Shown piece by piece: positions 1 to 8,073 of a stretch of 64,000 bases of DNA. Position numbers and translations under genes: made by a program. The notes beneath the pieces are model-generated. The model did no database searches and was not told the DNA's origin. It was given only the letters and a program-made list of their open reading frames with translations. Location: contig NZ_LT828540.1 in assembly GCF_900170035.1 (NCBI RefSeq), positions 101,479 through 165,478 of the forward strand, given 5' to 3'. Source of the DNA: Desulfamplus magnetovallimortis (lineage in GTDB: Bacteria > Desulfobacterota > Desulfobacteria > Desulfobacterales > Desulfobacteraceae). The stretch's first letter is position 1. Each line of letters begins with the position of its first letter.

Positions 1-1990
1 CCTGTCCAGGCATCAGGGTCAGGTAGAAAAGAGAGTTTTCCTTGTCAATATCAGGATGGATAGTTATTTTTTTATTATTATCTTCTGTGTTGCCGGTGTA
101 AAGTCCCCAAAGAAGGTCGAAAAAACTGTTGCCGTACAAGTTGAAATCATCTTTATCCCAGAAAACCTTTGCAGGATTTTCACAATCCAGATTAACCAGA
201 ATCAGCAATTTTTTTTGCAAATCTTTGTGAACACGTAAAAGAGCAAGTGTTTGGAGCTTTTTGTCATCCTGATTGTTGTTTTTATGGATAAAGGTGATTG
301 TGCTGTTATTGAAAAATACAGGATGATTTCTAAGAAGAAGGTTCAATGTACGAATTTGGCTTACTTGATTTGATGGAGAACCCCAGTTAAGGGAAGGAGA
401 TTGATGCACATCAATTTTTTCAGTTGCAAACCACTCCACTCCGGCAGTAAAACCAAATCCCCCTGAAACGGAAAAAAGAGCACAAAGAGCCGTGCGCATC
501 ATGGCATATCTGGAAGAGACAGAGGCAAGCCTTGGATTGTCATGGGTCTCTGCAAAATGGATCATCAATCCATATTTTTGGGAAATATCTGTGGATAGAG
601 GCAGGTATTTTTCAATTTCATCTTTCTGATAATTTTGAAAAAGTTCTGAATATGCCCAGTTCATGTTGGCTTTGTTCAAAAGATCACATGTTGCCTGTAT
701 GCTGCCCCCAAGTCCTTCCAGAAAAAAAAGGGTGTCAGGAAACTCCCGTCGTACCCTTGCAACAATATATTCCCAGGTAGGAACAGGAATCATGTAGGCA
801 GCGTCGCACCGAAATCCATCCACACCACGACGGCACCACACAAGGAACATTTCTCCCATATACTGCCAAAGATCTTTGCACGAATAATCAAGGCGGGTCA
901 AATCTTCCCATTTGACCCCCCATGCCCCGGGAACTTCAATTTTTCCCTCTTTATCTCTGACAAGCCAGTGGGGATGGCTCTGGTGTATGCCCGATGCCCA
1001 TCCTGTATGGTTGATTGCAATATCAAGAATAAGATAGCCACAATGGGAGTGAACTTTATCTGCAAGCTCCATGAACTGCTCCATTGGTGTGGCAGAAGTA
1101 TCAAATATGGCAAGTGCCGGATCCACATCCATGAAATCAAGTGCTGCATAGGGGCTTCCAAAACGCCCCATACGGGCGTAGGTGGTAGGCGTGGGATGAA
1201 TCGGAAGAAGCTGTAGTACCCTGCATCCAAGTTCAGAAAATACAAAATCAACATGTTGAATAAGATCCCTGAATGTACCGGATGGCGGAATAACTGTGTA
1301 GCCAAGGGCATCAAGATTTTCAACCATTTCATTGATATGGCTATTTTTTGAGGAAGTCAGATTTGATGGGGATAGTTTATTACACTTAGCTTCTTTTGGG
1401 GAAGAAGGTGGGGAAGGAGATAAGGTGTTGTTGTTCCCACAAGATTCTTTGTGGGAATCTGCATTAGAAGAGATGTTATTGTAATATTGGTTTGATGCAT
1501 TTTTTTGGGGTGAATCTGCATCAAATAAGATGTTATTGCTCCATTTTGTATTGCCAAACTGTCTTGTAAAAGCATTATATATTATATTGGCGCAGCATGC
1601 TCCGGCTGTATCAACATTTATGACGCAGTTTTCACCTTCCGGCCACATTGGCTGCATACAGGAACCAGGCATACAGTGTGAATCCGTTGCAGAATCTGGT
1701 TCAAAAAAGCATTTTGCCTGGAAATGGCCTGTTTCAAAAATTGGAAGGGTTATGGAAAAAAGAGTGTTGGAGAGGCGTGTCATCTTTATGTCATGCCACG
1801 CCTCATTAAGCTTGATCTCATCCAGCTCAACCCGGTTGATAATCTCCTGCCTTGATATGGATGCCCGTCCAAGATCTGTCCGTATCCAGGCGTTGCCGGC
1901 AATATTTTCAGGAACTGTGAGGGTAAAGGTGATGCAATCCCCGCAGAACATCACCATTGATCGTCCGGGTTCAGGATGCTGGATCACCAT
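1..1990 (-). CDS. GH13 alpha-amylase-family glycoside hydrolase, 3' end outside window
   Basis: Reading leftward from ATG 1990, about 663 codons stay open to the window edge, so the C-terminus is missing. The four GH13 signature regions are visible in order: DIAINH near residue 322, GFRCDAA with the nucleophile Asp near 392, FFLEGLGG with the acid/base Glu near 423, and ETHDN near 482. These support a retaining alpha-glucan hydrolase or transglycosidase; substrate and linkage cannot be told. The first 150 residues look like a separate beta-rich domain. Residues about 150-217 are a Ser/Asn/Pro-rich low-complexity linker that is absent from ordinary amylases. The start lies 4 bases after the stop of the HIT gene, so the two are probably co-transcribed. 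No signal peptide is visible, which suggests a cytoplasmic role such as glycogen turnover (inference). Confidence 0.8.
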   Translation of the reverse strand, partial: MVIQHPEPGRSMVMFCGDCITFTLTVPENIAGNAWIRTDLGRASISRQEIINRVELDEIKLNEAWHDIKMTRLSNTLFSITLPIFETGHFQAKCFFEPDSATDSHCMPGSCMQPMWPEGENCVINVDTAGACCANIIYNAFTRQFGNTKWSNNILFDADSPQKNASNQYYNNISSNADSHKESCGNNNTLSPSPPSSPKEAKCNKLSPSNLTSSKNSHINEMVENLDALGYTVIPPSGTFRDLIQHVDFVFSELGCRVLQLLPIHPTPTTYARMGRFGSPYAALDFMDVDPALAIFDTSATPMEQFMELADKVHSHCGYLILDIAINHTGWASGIHQSHPHWLVRDKEGKIEVPGAWGVKWEDLTRLDYSCKDLWQYMGEMFLVWCRRGVDGFRCDAAYMIPVPTWEYIVARVRREFPDTLFFLEGLGGSIQATCDLLNKANMNWAYSELFQNYQKDEIEKYLPLSTDISQKYGLMIHFAETHDNPRLASVSSRYAMMRTALCALFSVSGGFGFTAGVEWFATEKIDVHQSPSLNWGSPSNQVSQIRTLNLLLRNHPVFFNNSTITFIHKNNNQDDKKLQTLALLRVHKDLQKKLLILVNLDCENPAKVFWDKDDFNLYGNSFFDLLWGLYTGNTEDNNKKITIHPDIDKENSLFYLTLMPGQ

Positions 1991-1994
1991 ATTG

Positions 1995-2330
1995 TTATTT
2001 TTTCTCCCATCCGCCTATCAGATGAAGATGAATATGAAAAATCACCTGGCCACCGCCTTTTTCAACATTGAAAAGCAGTTTGTAGCCTGATTCATTCACG
2101 CCTTCACTCTTTGCCATCTGTTTTGCCACAAGAAAGAGTCTGCCTAAAAGGTCTGTGTCTCCATCTTGCAGATCATTGATGCTCCGGATGTGTCTTTTGG
2201 GAACAATCAAAATATGTACAGGTGCATGGGGGTTGATATCCCTGAATACTACGCAGTCATCATCCTCATAAAGAAATTCAGAAGGGATCTGGCGATTTAC
2301 AATTTTGCAGAACAGACAATCTTCACTCAT
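1995..2330 (-). CDS. HIT family nucleotide-binding protein
   Basis: A 111-residue protein of typical HIT length. It carries the histidine triad as HIHLHLIGG close to the C-terminus and the N-terminal CLFCKI motif with two cysteines, as in Hint/HinT-type purine nucleoside phosphoramidases that hydrolyse AMP-lysine or AMP-amine conjugates. An AAGGAG Shine-Dalgarno sequence sits about 8 bases before ATG 2330. It is the promoter-proximal gene of a two-gene unit with the GH13 enzyme. The family role is known in general, but the physiological substrate here is not. Confidence 0.93.
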   Translation of the reverse strand: MSEDCLFCKIVNRQIPSEFLYEDDDCVVFRDINPHAPVHILIVPKRHIRSINDLQDGDTDLLGRLFLVAKQMAKSEGVNESGYKLLFNVEKGGGQVIFHIHLHLIGGWEKK

Positions 2331-2378
2331 TTAATAAACTCCTTTTTTAAATGTTACAATAGATCTTCATAAAAATAA

Positions 2379-2447
2379 TTTTACAGTGGAAATAGATACA
2401 TTGTTTCCATGTTCGGGGGTGGCTGACTTCCAGCCATGATCGTTTAC
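2379..2447 (-). repeat. REP-like repeat, type B
   Basis: Double-hairpin repeat. One stem is TGGCTG/CAGCCA around a 5-base loop, then a G-run (CGGGGG), then a second stem TGGAAAT...TTTCCA, ending in the shared TTTACnGTGG edge. Close copies lie at 6100, 40549, 46337 and 46400. Confidence 0.8.
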
Positions 2448-2458
2448 CATGAAAATGA

Positions 2459-2564
2459 GGCATCCTTCATATGAACCCAACAGTACTTTACACTTTTTTG
2501 TGAGAGATTCCCACCACTCAGAGCTTTCTCTCAGGAAAGTGTAAACTGGAAAATGAAGCATGCC
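2459..2564 (+). mobile_element. 106-bp miniature inverted-repeat element with 8-bp target duplication
   Basis: Ends are GGCATCCTTCAT and ATGAAGCATGCC, with inner inverted arms TTTACACTTT and AAAGTGTAAA. The perfect direct repeat GAAAATGA flanks it at 2451-2458 and 2565-2572. The insertion splits a type A REP-like repeat. It is nearly identical to the copy at 55129. It has no coding capacity, so it must be moved by a transposase elsewhere. Confidence 0.88.
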
Positions 2565-2645
2565 GAAAATGACTATCATTTTTATATTTGGGGGTGATTA
2601 ATACCTTAAAATCGACACCTATAACATCTTAAGCCTTGTCAATAC

Positions 2646-2735
2646 TGTCTGAATCAGGATTCTCAAGATTAACAAGATAAGGCAGGATTATCTATCCTTA
2701 ACATCCTATCCATCCTGGTTATCCTGATTCAGACA
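2646..2735. repeat. Type D inverted repeat, 90 bp
   Basis: Begins TGTCTGAATCAGGAT and ends with the exact inverse ATCCTGATTCAGACA, with a middle rich in AGGAT/ATCCT words. The whole unit can fold into one long imperfect hairpin. Related units are at 6398 and 57272, with a diverged relative at 16097. No target duplication is visible. Confidence 0.8.
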
Positions 2736-2926
2736 AATGCAATAACTGCTGATAAAGTAGTAAGATGTCGATTTTGAGTAATACGCAATCATGTCCGTTT
2801 AATAGTAGGGTTGGGATCTTTTGATCTATGCAGATTTAGAACTTGTTTCAACTGGCTCAACCCTAAATCTTAGCTTTGACGAAGCACTAACATTCGCACC
2901 GATAAAATTATTAATCTGGAATGTTA

Positions 2927-3661
2927 TTATTCAGAATCAATGGCTTCAACAAGCAGTTCCATCATCTCTGTTGCCTTTCCCTGAAGAAATATATCTGTGA
3001 CACTGCCGGTATAAGATGATTCTGCTATGTTGATTTCAATAATTTTTGCACCATTTCCCTTTGCCATTCGAGGAATCATGTTTGCCGGTGCAACCTCCCC
3101 GGTTGAGCCTATGAGTATAAACAGATTCGACCTTTCAGCTTCCCTGAATGCGCTGGTATAGGGATTTTCAGGAATGCCTTCACCAAAAAAAACCGCATCT
3201 GGTTTTAAAATCCCCTGACATTTTGTGCATCGGGGAGGAAGTATATCAAGAGAAACCTTTTCAACAGGAATTTTTTTGTTGCACTTAATGCAGACAAGTT
3301 TTTTAAGTGAACCGTGGAATTCGTGGACAACTGCACTTCCGGCATCTGTGTGAAGATTGTCAACATTCTGGGTGATAATGCCTTGAAGCATGCCCCTTGC
3401 TTCAAGTTCAGCAAGTGCATAATGGGCAGCATTGGGCTTTACATTGCCAAACAGATCATAAAAGATATCACGCATCACTGTCCATGATTGCTGTGGGTTG
3501 CTCATAAAATAATTTATGTCAAATGTAGCTGGATCATATCGGTTCCACAGGCCGTTTTCACCCCTGAAGGGCGGAATACCGCTTTCTACGGAGATGCCTG
3601 CGCCGGTAAATGCAATTGTTCTTCTGGATGTCCTGATAAGTTTTGCAGCTTCCTCAAACAT
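2927..3661 (-). CDS. cobB: Sir2-family NAD-dependent protein deacylase
   Basis: A 244-residue sirtuin. Sequence shows the NAD-binding GAGIS motif near residue 20, TQNVDNLH near 100, the catalytic His in EFHGSL, four zinc-type cysteines as CIKC and CTKC, and the later IGSTGEVAPA segment. By family knowledge it removes acetyl or other acyl groups from lysine, consuming NAD and releasing nicotinamide and O-acyl-ADP-ribose; it is cytoplasmic. The familiar GTSL-type segment reads GSTGEV, a small variation. A strong GAGGAGG site lies just before ATG 3661. It stands alone between repeat-rich spacers. Confidence 0.93.
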   Translation of the reverse strand: MFEEAAKLIRTSRRTIAFTGAGISVESGIPPFRGENGLWNRYDPATFDINYFMSNPQQSWTVMRDIFYDLFGNVKPNAAHYALAELEARGMLQGIITQNVDNLHTDAGSAVVHEFHGSLKKLVCIKCNKKIPVEKVSLDILPPRCTKCQGILKPDAVFFGEGIPENPYTSAFREAERSNLFILIGSTGEVAPANMIPRMAKGNGAKIIEINIAESSYTGSVTDIFLQGKATEMMELLVEAIDSE

Positions 3662-4150
3662 ATTTTCCTCCTCACGAGTGACGCCTATACTAAATTATCT
3701 TATTTGATGATCTCGTAAAAAGTCCACAACATCAAGATGGCTATTTATAATTTCAGTGGGTTAAGAGTAAAAAAAATCTCGAAATCGGATTTTTTTATAC
3801 TCGATGTTCGAGTTTTTTTATGAGTATATTGGTATGATTATTGCTGAAACACTGAATACTCAAGAAAACCTGAAATAAACTGATCAATTTAAACATTTAA
3901 TCTGTAAAATAATAATGTTTTATGGATTTTTACACTCAAGCTATAAACTTAGATTTTTTTTGATATAAAAATAAAATATGCTTATTTGAATTATAATATC
4001 AGGGTCTTACAAGCCAATAGCAAGTTTTATACCATTTATTGAAACTAAAAACTCGAACATCGAGTTTATATGTTCATCTTATTTCAATTCTGGGCTTTCT
4101 TTTTTTACAGGTTCATCATTATTTCAATTCTGGGCTTTCTTTGGGTATCA
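3662..4150. other. Intergenic region with a pair of inverted 19-bp repeats
   Basis: Very AT-rich, with no supported gene. The sequence ACTCGATGTTCGAGTTTTT near 3799-3817 recurs inverted near 4049-4067, each copy being itself a small palindrome (ACTCGA/TCGAGT), about 250 bp apart. Near 4079-4145 a 24-base word containing CAATTCTGGGCTTTCTTT is repeated directly, twice. The inverted pair could bound a small decayed element or be paired protein-binding sites; neither can be decided from sequence. Confidence 0.55.
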
Positions 4151-4864
4151 CTATTGAAGTGTCATTATATCAAAAGTATTTGTCATAAGATCAGCTATAA
4201 AAAGACGATTTCTGAGGGTATTTCCTCTGTTTAAAATCACTTTGAGAGTTTCCGAAGCCTGAATAGAAGCAATAAAAAGGGCACAGTAAGATAGATTTCC
4301 AAGAAGGCTTTCAATGCCTTTTTCACTATATCTGGTGTCAGTTGTTTTACCATATATAAGCTCAAAACCGCTGTCATCAGGGTAAATTGTGGTTACCTGT
4401 CCCGATGTTCCGGCAATGGCACCGGATACAAGGGGAATTTTTGCCTTTTGGGCTGCTTTCTGAAGCATGAAACGATCATTGATGGAGTCCAGGCAATCCA
4501 CAACAAGATTATTGCCATTAAGAATTTTATTGCAGTTTTCATGTGTCAGGAAAGTTTCGTATATTGTGACATTGACATCGGAATTAATAGCTTTTACACG
4601 TTGAAGTGCAACAGAAGCTTTGGATGCTCCTATTGTGGCCTCTGTGGAAAAAAGCTGCCGGTTAAGGTTGCTTGCTTCAAAGATATCTCCATCAACAAGG
4701 GTTAAATATCCAACCCCCACTCTTGCAAGCATCTCTGTTACAGCTCCCCCAAGTCCGCCAAGACCTGCAATGCACACTTTTGCTTTTAAAAGCAAAGATT
4801 GCTCTTGTTCAGTTAATGTATTGAAATTACGGCTGTATCGTTCAATTAGTTTGTTTTTTTTCAT
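4151..4864 (-). CDS. ThiF/HesA/MoeB-family adenylyltransferase (E1-like)
   Basis: 237 residues from ATG 4864. The nucleotide-binding GLGGLGG loop is near residue 34, followed by LVDGDIFEASNLNRQLF, which contains the conserved Asp and the Arg/Gln of E1-like enzymes, and DCLDSINDR. The family adenylates the C-terminus of a ubiquitin-like sulfur carrier or a small-molecule carboxylate. The CxxC zinc pairs of MoeB and ThiF are absent, so it is closer to the short HesA type. No sulfur-carrier gene is adjacent. A longer frame begins at TTG 4931-4933, but its extra 23 residues do not look like the family and it has no ribosome site. It is divergent from the HDOD gene. Confidence 0.8.
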   Translation of the reverse strand: MKKNKLIERYSRNFNTLTEQEQSLLLKAKVCIAGLGGLGGAVTEMLARVGVGYLTLVDGDIFEASNLNRQLFSTEATIGASKASVALQRVKAINSDVNVTIYETFLTHENCNKILNGNNLVVDCLDSINDRFMLQKAAQKAKIPLVSGAIAGTSGQVTTIYPDDSGFELIYGKTTDTRYSEKGIESLLGNLSYCALFIASIQASETLKVILNRGNTLRNRLFIADLMTNTFDIMTLQ

Positions 4865-5028
4865 TTTATTTTTTCTTGTCCACAAAGTACCATGCAAGGT
4901 GAACCAGTTTGATATTTCATTTTTGAAAATCAATTGCTATTGAAGTAAATATCATGGATATTGGTTGTATGAAATCAAAAAAAACTGTTACTGATGAGTT
5001 AAGAAGTAGTAACCCAGGAGACATTAAT

Positions 5029-6096
5029 ATGCCTTATAAAAATATAATGGCTGATATTATAGCACAGGAGATCATTGATTCAGGAATAAAAATTCCCTCC
5101 CTGCCTTCTTCTGCTGAACATCTTATGAAAATGGTTCAACAACCAGTTGACAAAATTGATATAATTGAGCTTGAAAAACTGGTTGAAAGAGACCCTGTAC
5201 TTTTTGCCCAGATTCTGAACCTTGCCAATTCACCATATTATGGCACTGGTATTGAAATAACAGGTCTTCGCACGGCACTGATGCGTATTGGTCTAAGTGA
5301 AAGCATCTTTGCACTATATATGTACCTTTTTAAAAGTGCATTGCCACCATTTCCTGATTTAAGTGGATTTTCCGACAAGGAGTTCTGGGAAGAGTCCTGG
5401 GCATGTGCAATTGCAAACAGAAGGCTTGGTGACCCAAGGCTTCTTGTTGAATCATTGCCGGGAGAGCTTTACATTTCAGGGTTGCTACAGGGAATAGGCA
5501 AATTGATACTTGCTGTTTATGATCCCGCAGCTTTTAATAAATGTATTGCTGTTGCCAGAAAAACCGGAACACCTCTTCATGAGGCTGAATTCAAGATATT
5601 TAAAACCACAGGAGGTCTTCTTGCAAGTAAAATTCTTGCTTCATGGCATCTTCCGGAAAAGATATGTGCAGCAGTTGCATATTGGCCATCCCCTGAATTC
5701 GCAGACCCTGAATATAGGGAAATAGCAGCTCTTACCCAGTTTGCCTGTTCCATAGTGCGATTATCAGGACTTGTGGAAACCTGCGAAAATACTCCTGGTG
5801 TCTCAACAAGTTCAGCTCTTGCCGATCTTTCAAATACTTATCTTCTTAAAAATGGTTCATCTTCGTTTGCAAGTACTGGTAAACAATACAAGATTGTTCA
5901 GGAGATTGTATCGTTACTGGAAAATCATTTTGATCTGGTCAACAAAGAGAAGTCAGAAAACAGTCCTGATAAAAATAGAAAAGAAAAAAATATAAAAAAT
6001 GAAAAGAAACGTTCATTGAAAAGAGAGACTGAAAAACATCATGGTTTCACTGAAAATAGTGATTTTTTTTCATGGGTACGGGCATTTTTCAAGTAG
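5029..6096 (+). CDS. HDOD domain protein with lysine-rich tail
   Basis: 355 residues from ATG 5029, chosen because AGGAG lies 8 bases upstream; an in-frame ATG at 4954 has no such site. Residues about 20-220 match the HDOD fold (IPSLPSSAEHLMKMV, LVERDPVLFAQILNLANSPYY, GLLQGIGKLIL), a non-catalytic relative of HD phosphohydrolases found in signalling and stress adaptor proteins. The last 50 residues are a charged Lys/Glu/Asn tail ending in an aromatic SWVRAFFK, which could be a binding peptide (inference). A type B repeat starts 4 bases after the stop. Its partner is unknown. Confidence 0.85.
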   Translation: MPYKNIMADIIAQEIIDSGIKIPSLPSSAEHLMKMVQQPVDKIDIIELEKLVERDPVLFAQILNLANSPYYGTGIEITGLRTALMRIGLSESIFALYMYLFKSALPPFPDLSGFSDKEFWEESWACAIANRRLGDPRLLVESLPGELYISGLLQGIGKLILAVYDPAAFNKCIAVARKTGTPLHEAEFKIFKTTGGLLASKILASWHLPEKICAAVAYWPSPEFADPEYREIAALTQFACSIVRLSGLVETCENTPGVSTSSALADLSNTYLLKNGSSSFASTGKQYKIVQEIVSLLENHFDLVNKEKSENSPDKNRKEKNIKNEKKRSLKRETEKHHGFTENSDFFSWVRAFFK

Positions 6097-6099
6097 TAG

Positions 6100-6165
6100 A
6101 AAACGGTCATGGCCGGCATTCAGCCACCCCCGAATATGGAAATTTGTATCTATTTCCACGGTAAA
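6100..6165 (+). repeat. REP-like repeat, type B
   Basis: Starts AAACGGTCATGGCC and ends TTTCCACGGTAAA; carries CACCCCCGAATATGG between its two stems. It directly follows the HDOD stop codon. Near-identical to the copy at 46400. Confidence 0.82.
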
Positions 6166-6397
6166 TAAAAGAACATGGGTTTTAAGTTATCAAGTAATCA
6201 TTTCTAATTATTCCTCGTCAGTTATAACTCCTCTGGATGGCGATCATAAAGTTGCCTCTTTATATTCTTTACAGGCAGGTAAAAATCGGCTTGACAGCGG
6301 AGCTAAAATTCTATACTTGTAAATACAAGTTTATACAACTACCTTTCGTAAGCGATAATTTATCATTTTTTAGTTCTACTTTGTTATCTTCTTATAT

Positions 6398-6489
6398 TGT
6401 CTGAATCAGTATAGTCAGGATTCACAGGATAAAAGTTAATTATGCAAATCTTGTTAATCCTGAACATCCTGGGCATCCTGATTCAGACA
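6398..6489. repeat. Type D inverted repeat, 92 bp
   Basis: TGTCTGAATCAG at the left and CTGATTCAGACA at the right, with the AGGAT/ATCCT-rich middle seen at 2646 and 57272. It may act as a transcript hairpin between the HDOD gene and the following operon. Confidence 0.78.
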
Positions 6490-6565
6490 CCAAAAATAGG
6501 AAGCTAAGATAAGCTAACAAAGTAGTATTAGTAATACCTCAAGAATACAATTTAGGGGATCAAAC

Positions 6566-8020
6566 ATGTACAACCTGTCAAATTTTGAAATTGGATTTGA
6601 ACCAAAGCTTACCTTTTTAAGCGATGGAGACAAGGAAAAGCTCTATACCTCTGCACTGAAAATTATTGAGGAGACCGGAATGCTGGTTCTCCATGAAGAT
6701 GCTGTAAAATTGTTGAAAGCGGCAGGAAGTAAAGTTGAGGATAGAAGTGAGGGAGCCTGGGTTAAAATACCTGCAACTCTGGTGGAAAAGGCAAGAGAGA
6801 CCGTTCCCAACAATATTGCAATGTATGATAGAGAAGGCAACCATGCCATGGATCTTGGAGGACGTCGAGCCTATTTTGGAACCGGCTCTGACCTTATGTG
6901 GTCTGTGGACTCCAGAACCATGGAACGCCATCACACAAAACTTGAGGACATCAAAAGGGCAGCAAAGGTGTGCGATGCTCTTCCCAATATTGATTTTATC
7001 ATGTCCTTTGCTCATCCTCATGATGTAACGCCATCCCGTTCCTATCTTGAAAGTTTTAAAGCCATGTCGGAGAACTGTACCAAACCCATTGTCAATACAG
7101 CAGAAGGGAGAAGGGATCTCAAGGCCATGTGGGAAATCTCCAAAGCCCTACGGGGAGGAGAAAAGGAGTTGAGGGAGAAACCCTACTGGATTCAGTACGA
7201 TGAACCCATAAGCCCCTTAAAACACCCCTTTGACAGCATGGACAAACTTATCTTTTGTGCAGAAACAGGTTCCCCTGTGATTTACTCCCCGGCACCAATT
7301 GCTTGTTCAACTGCCCCCATGACAGTTGCAGGCCATACTGTGCAGGGTCTTGCAGAATCGTTTTTTGGTATGGTTGTGCATCAGCTTGCAGCACCAGGAG
7401 CACCTTTTCTCATGGGAGTGGGCGCAGCAGTTCTTGACATGGCCACAAGTCAGTGTTCCTACAATGCTCCGGAATATATGATGACTTACATGGCAATGGT
7501 GGAGATGAGCAAATGGCTTGATATTCCTAACTGGGGCTATGGCGGAACAAGTGATGCCCAGATTCCTGATATGCAGGCATCCTATGAGGCTGGCCTTGAG
7601 GCTTTCATGTCCGTGTTTGCTGGTTCAAACCTTAATCATGATGTGGGATATCTGGATTTTGGACTTAGCGGAAGCCTTGATATGATCGTCATAGTCAATG
7701 AAATGATTGATCAGATTCGTCGGATGTACAAAGGTATTCCAGTTAATGATGATACCCTTGCTTTAAATGTTATTCCCGAAGGGGCTTCACAGAATCAGTT
7801 TTTGACCCATCCGCATACCTTTAAACATTTGAGGAAGGTACAGTGGAAACCTGAACTTTTTTGTCGTCAAAGCCATGATAAATGGGTGGCGCAGGGCAGA
7901 ACAACACTTCTGGATCGTGCCCGTGCAAGGCTTGATGAGATTCTTAAAAATCACAGACCCATGCCCATTGCTTCTGAAAAGCAAAAGGCCATTGATAAAA
8001 TCGTTAGTCAGTTCGATTAA
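6566..8020 (+). CDS. MttB-superfamily (non-pyrrolysine) methylamine:corrinoid methyltransferase
   Basis: 484 residues, the usual length for the trimethylamine-methyltransferase superfamily (COG5598). The frame has no in-frame TAG, so it is a non-pyrrolysine member. Characterised members of this class (MtgB, MtpB, MtcB) move a methyl group from quaternary amines such as glycine betaine, proline betaine or carnitine to a corrinoid protein. Family-like stretches include GTGSDLMWSVDSRTMERH, GHTVQGLAESFFGMVVHQL and VNDDTLALNVI. No corrinoid-protein gene is adjacent. It is followed at 53 bases by hutH in the same direction, so it probably shares the hut transcript; a methylated histidine derivative is a tempting but untested substrate. 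Confidence 0.85.
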   Translation: MYNLSNFEIGFEPKLTFLSDGDKEKLYTSALKIIEETGMLVLHEDAVKLLKAAGSKVEDRSEGAWVKIPATLVEKARETVPNNIAMYDREGNHAMDLGGRRAYFGTGSDLMWSVDSRTMERHHTKLEDIKRAAKVCDALPNIDFIMSFAHPHDVTPSRSYLESFKAMSENCTKPIVNTAEGRRDLKAMWEISKALRGGEKELREKPYWIQYDEPISPLKHPFDSMDKLIFCAETGSPVIYSPAPIACSTAPMTVAGHTVQGLAESFFGMVVHQLAAPGAPFLMGVGAAVLDMATSQCSYNAPEYMMTYMAMVEMSKWLDIPNWGYGGTSDAQIPDMQASYEAGLEAFMSVFAGSNLNHDVGYLDFGLSGSLDMIVIVNEMIDQIRRMYKGIPVNDDTLALNVIPEGASQNQFLTHPHTFKHLRKVQWKPELFCRQSHDKWVAQGRTTLLDRARARLDEILKNHRPMPIASEKQKAIDKIVSQFD

Positions 8021-8073
8021 ACCTTCATAACGGTTTTTTACGGTAAATTTAAGAAATATCAGGAGTATATAAA

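Larger units (their letters stand above)
2331..2926. other. Intergenic region made mostly of three kinds of repeat
   Basis: No coding sequence is supported here. From left to right it holds a type B REP-like repeat (2379-2447), the start of a type A repeat (about 2445-2458), a 106-bp inverted-repeat element inserted into it (2459-2564), the rest of the type A repeat (2565-2603), and a 90-bp type D inverted repeat (2646-2735). The remainder (2736-2926) shows nothing I recognise. The divergence between the HIT gene and the next minus-strand gene implies that the HIT promoter lies within this repeat-rich DNA. Confidence 0.75.
6097..6565. other. Repeat-rich leader of the histidine-utilisation cluster
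   Basis: No gene is supported. It contains a type B REP-like repeat (6100-6165), 230 bp of unremarkable AT-rich sequence, and a type D inverted repeat (6398-6489). The 75 bases before the first gene are the probable promoter zone, but no clear -35/-10 pair could be assigned. An AGGGG ribosome site precedes ATG 6566. Confidence 0.6.

Noticed and set aside
898-1332. 144-codon minus-strand open frame
   Set aside because: It lies in another frame of the GH13 gene, whose own frame contains all catalytic motifs; the translation has no family resemblance.
2459-2564. Integron attC-like site
   Set aside because: Length and imperfect symmetry are similar, but the ends lack the attC core sites and there are target duplications, which point to transposition.
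4865-4933. 23-residue N-terminal extension of the ThiF/HesA protein from a TTG
   Set aside because: No ribosome site, and the extension is unlike the family; ATG 4864 is preferred.
6566-8020. Pyrrolysine-containing trimethylamine methyltransferase
   Set aside because: No in-frame TAG codon in the gene, and no pyl genes in the window.
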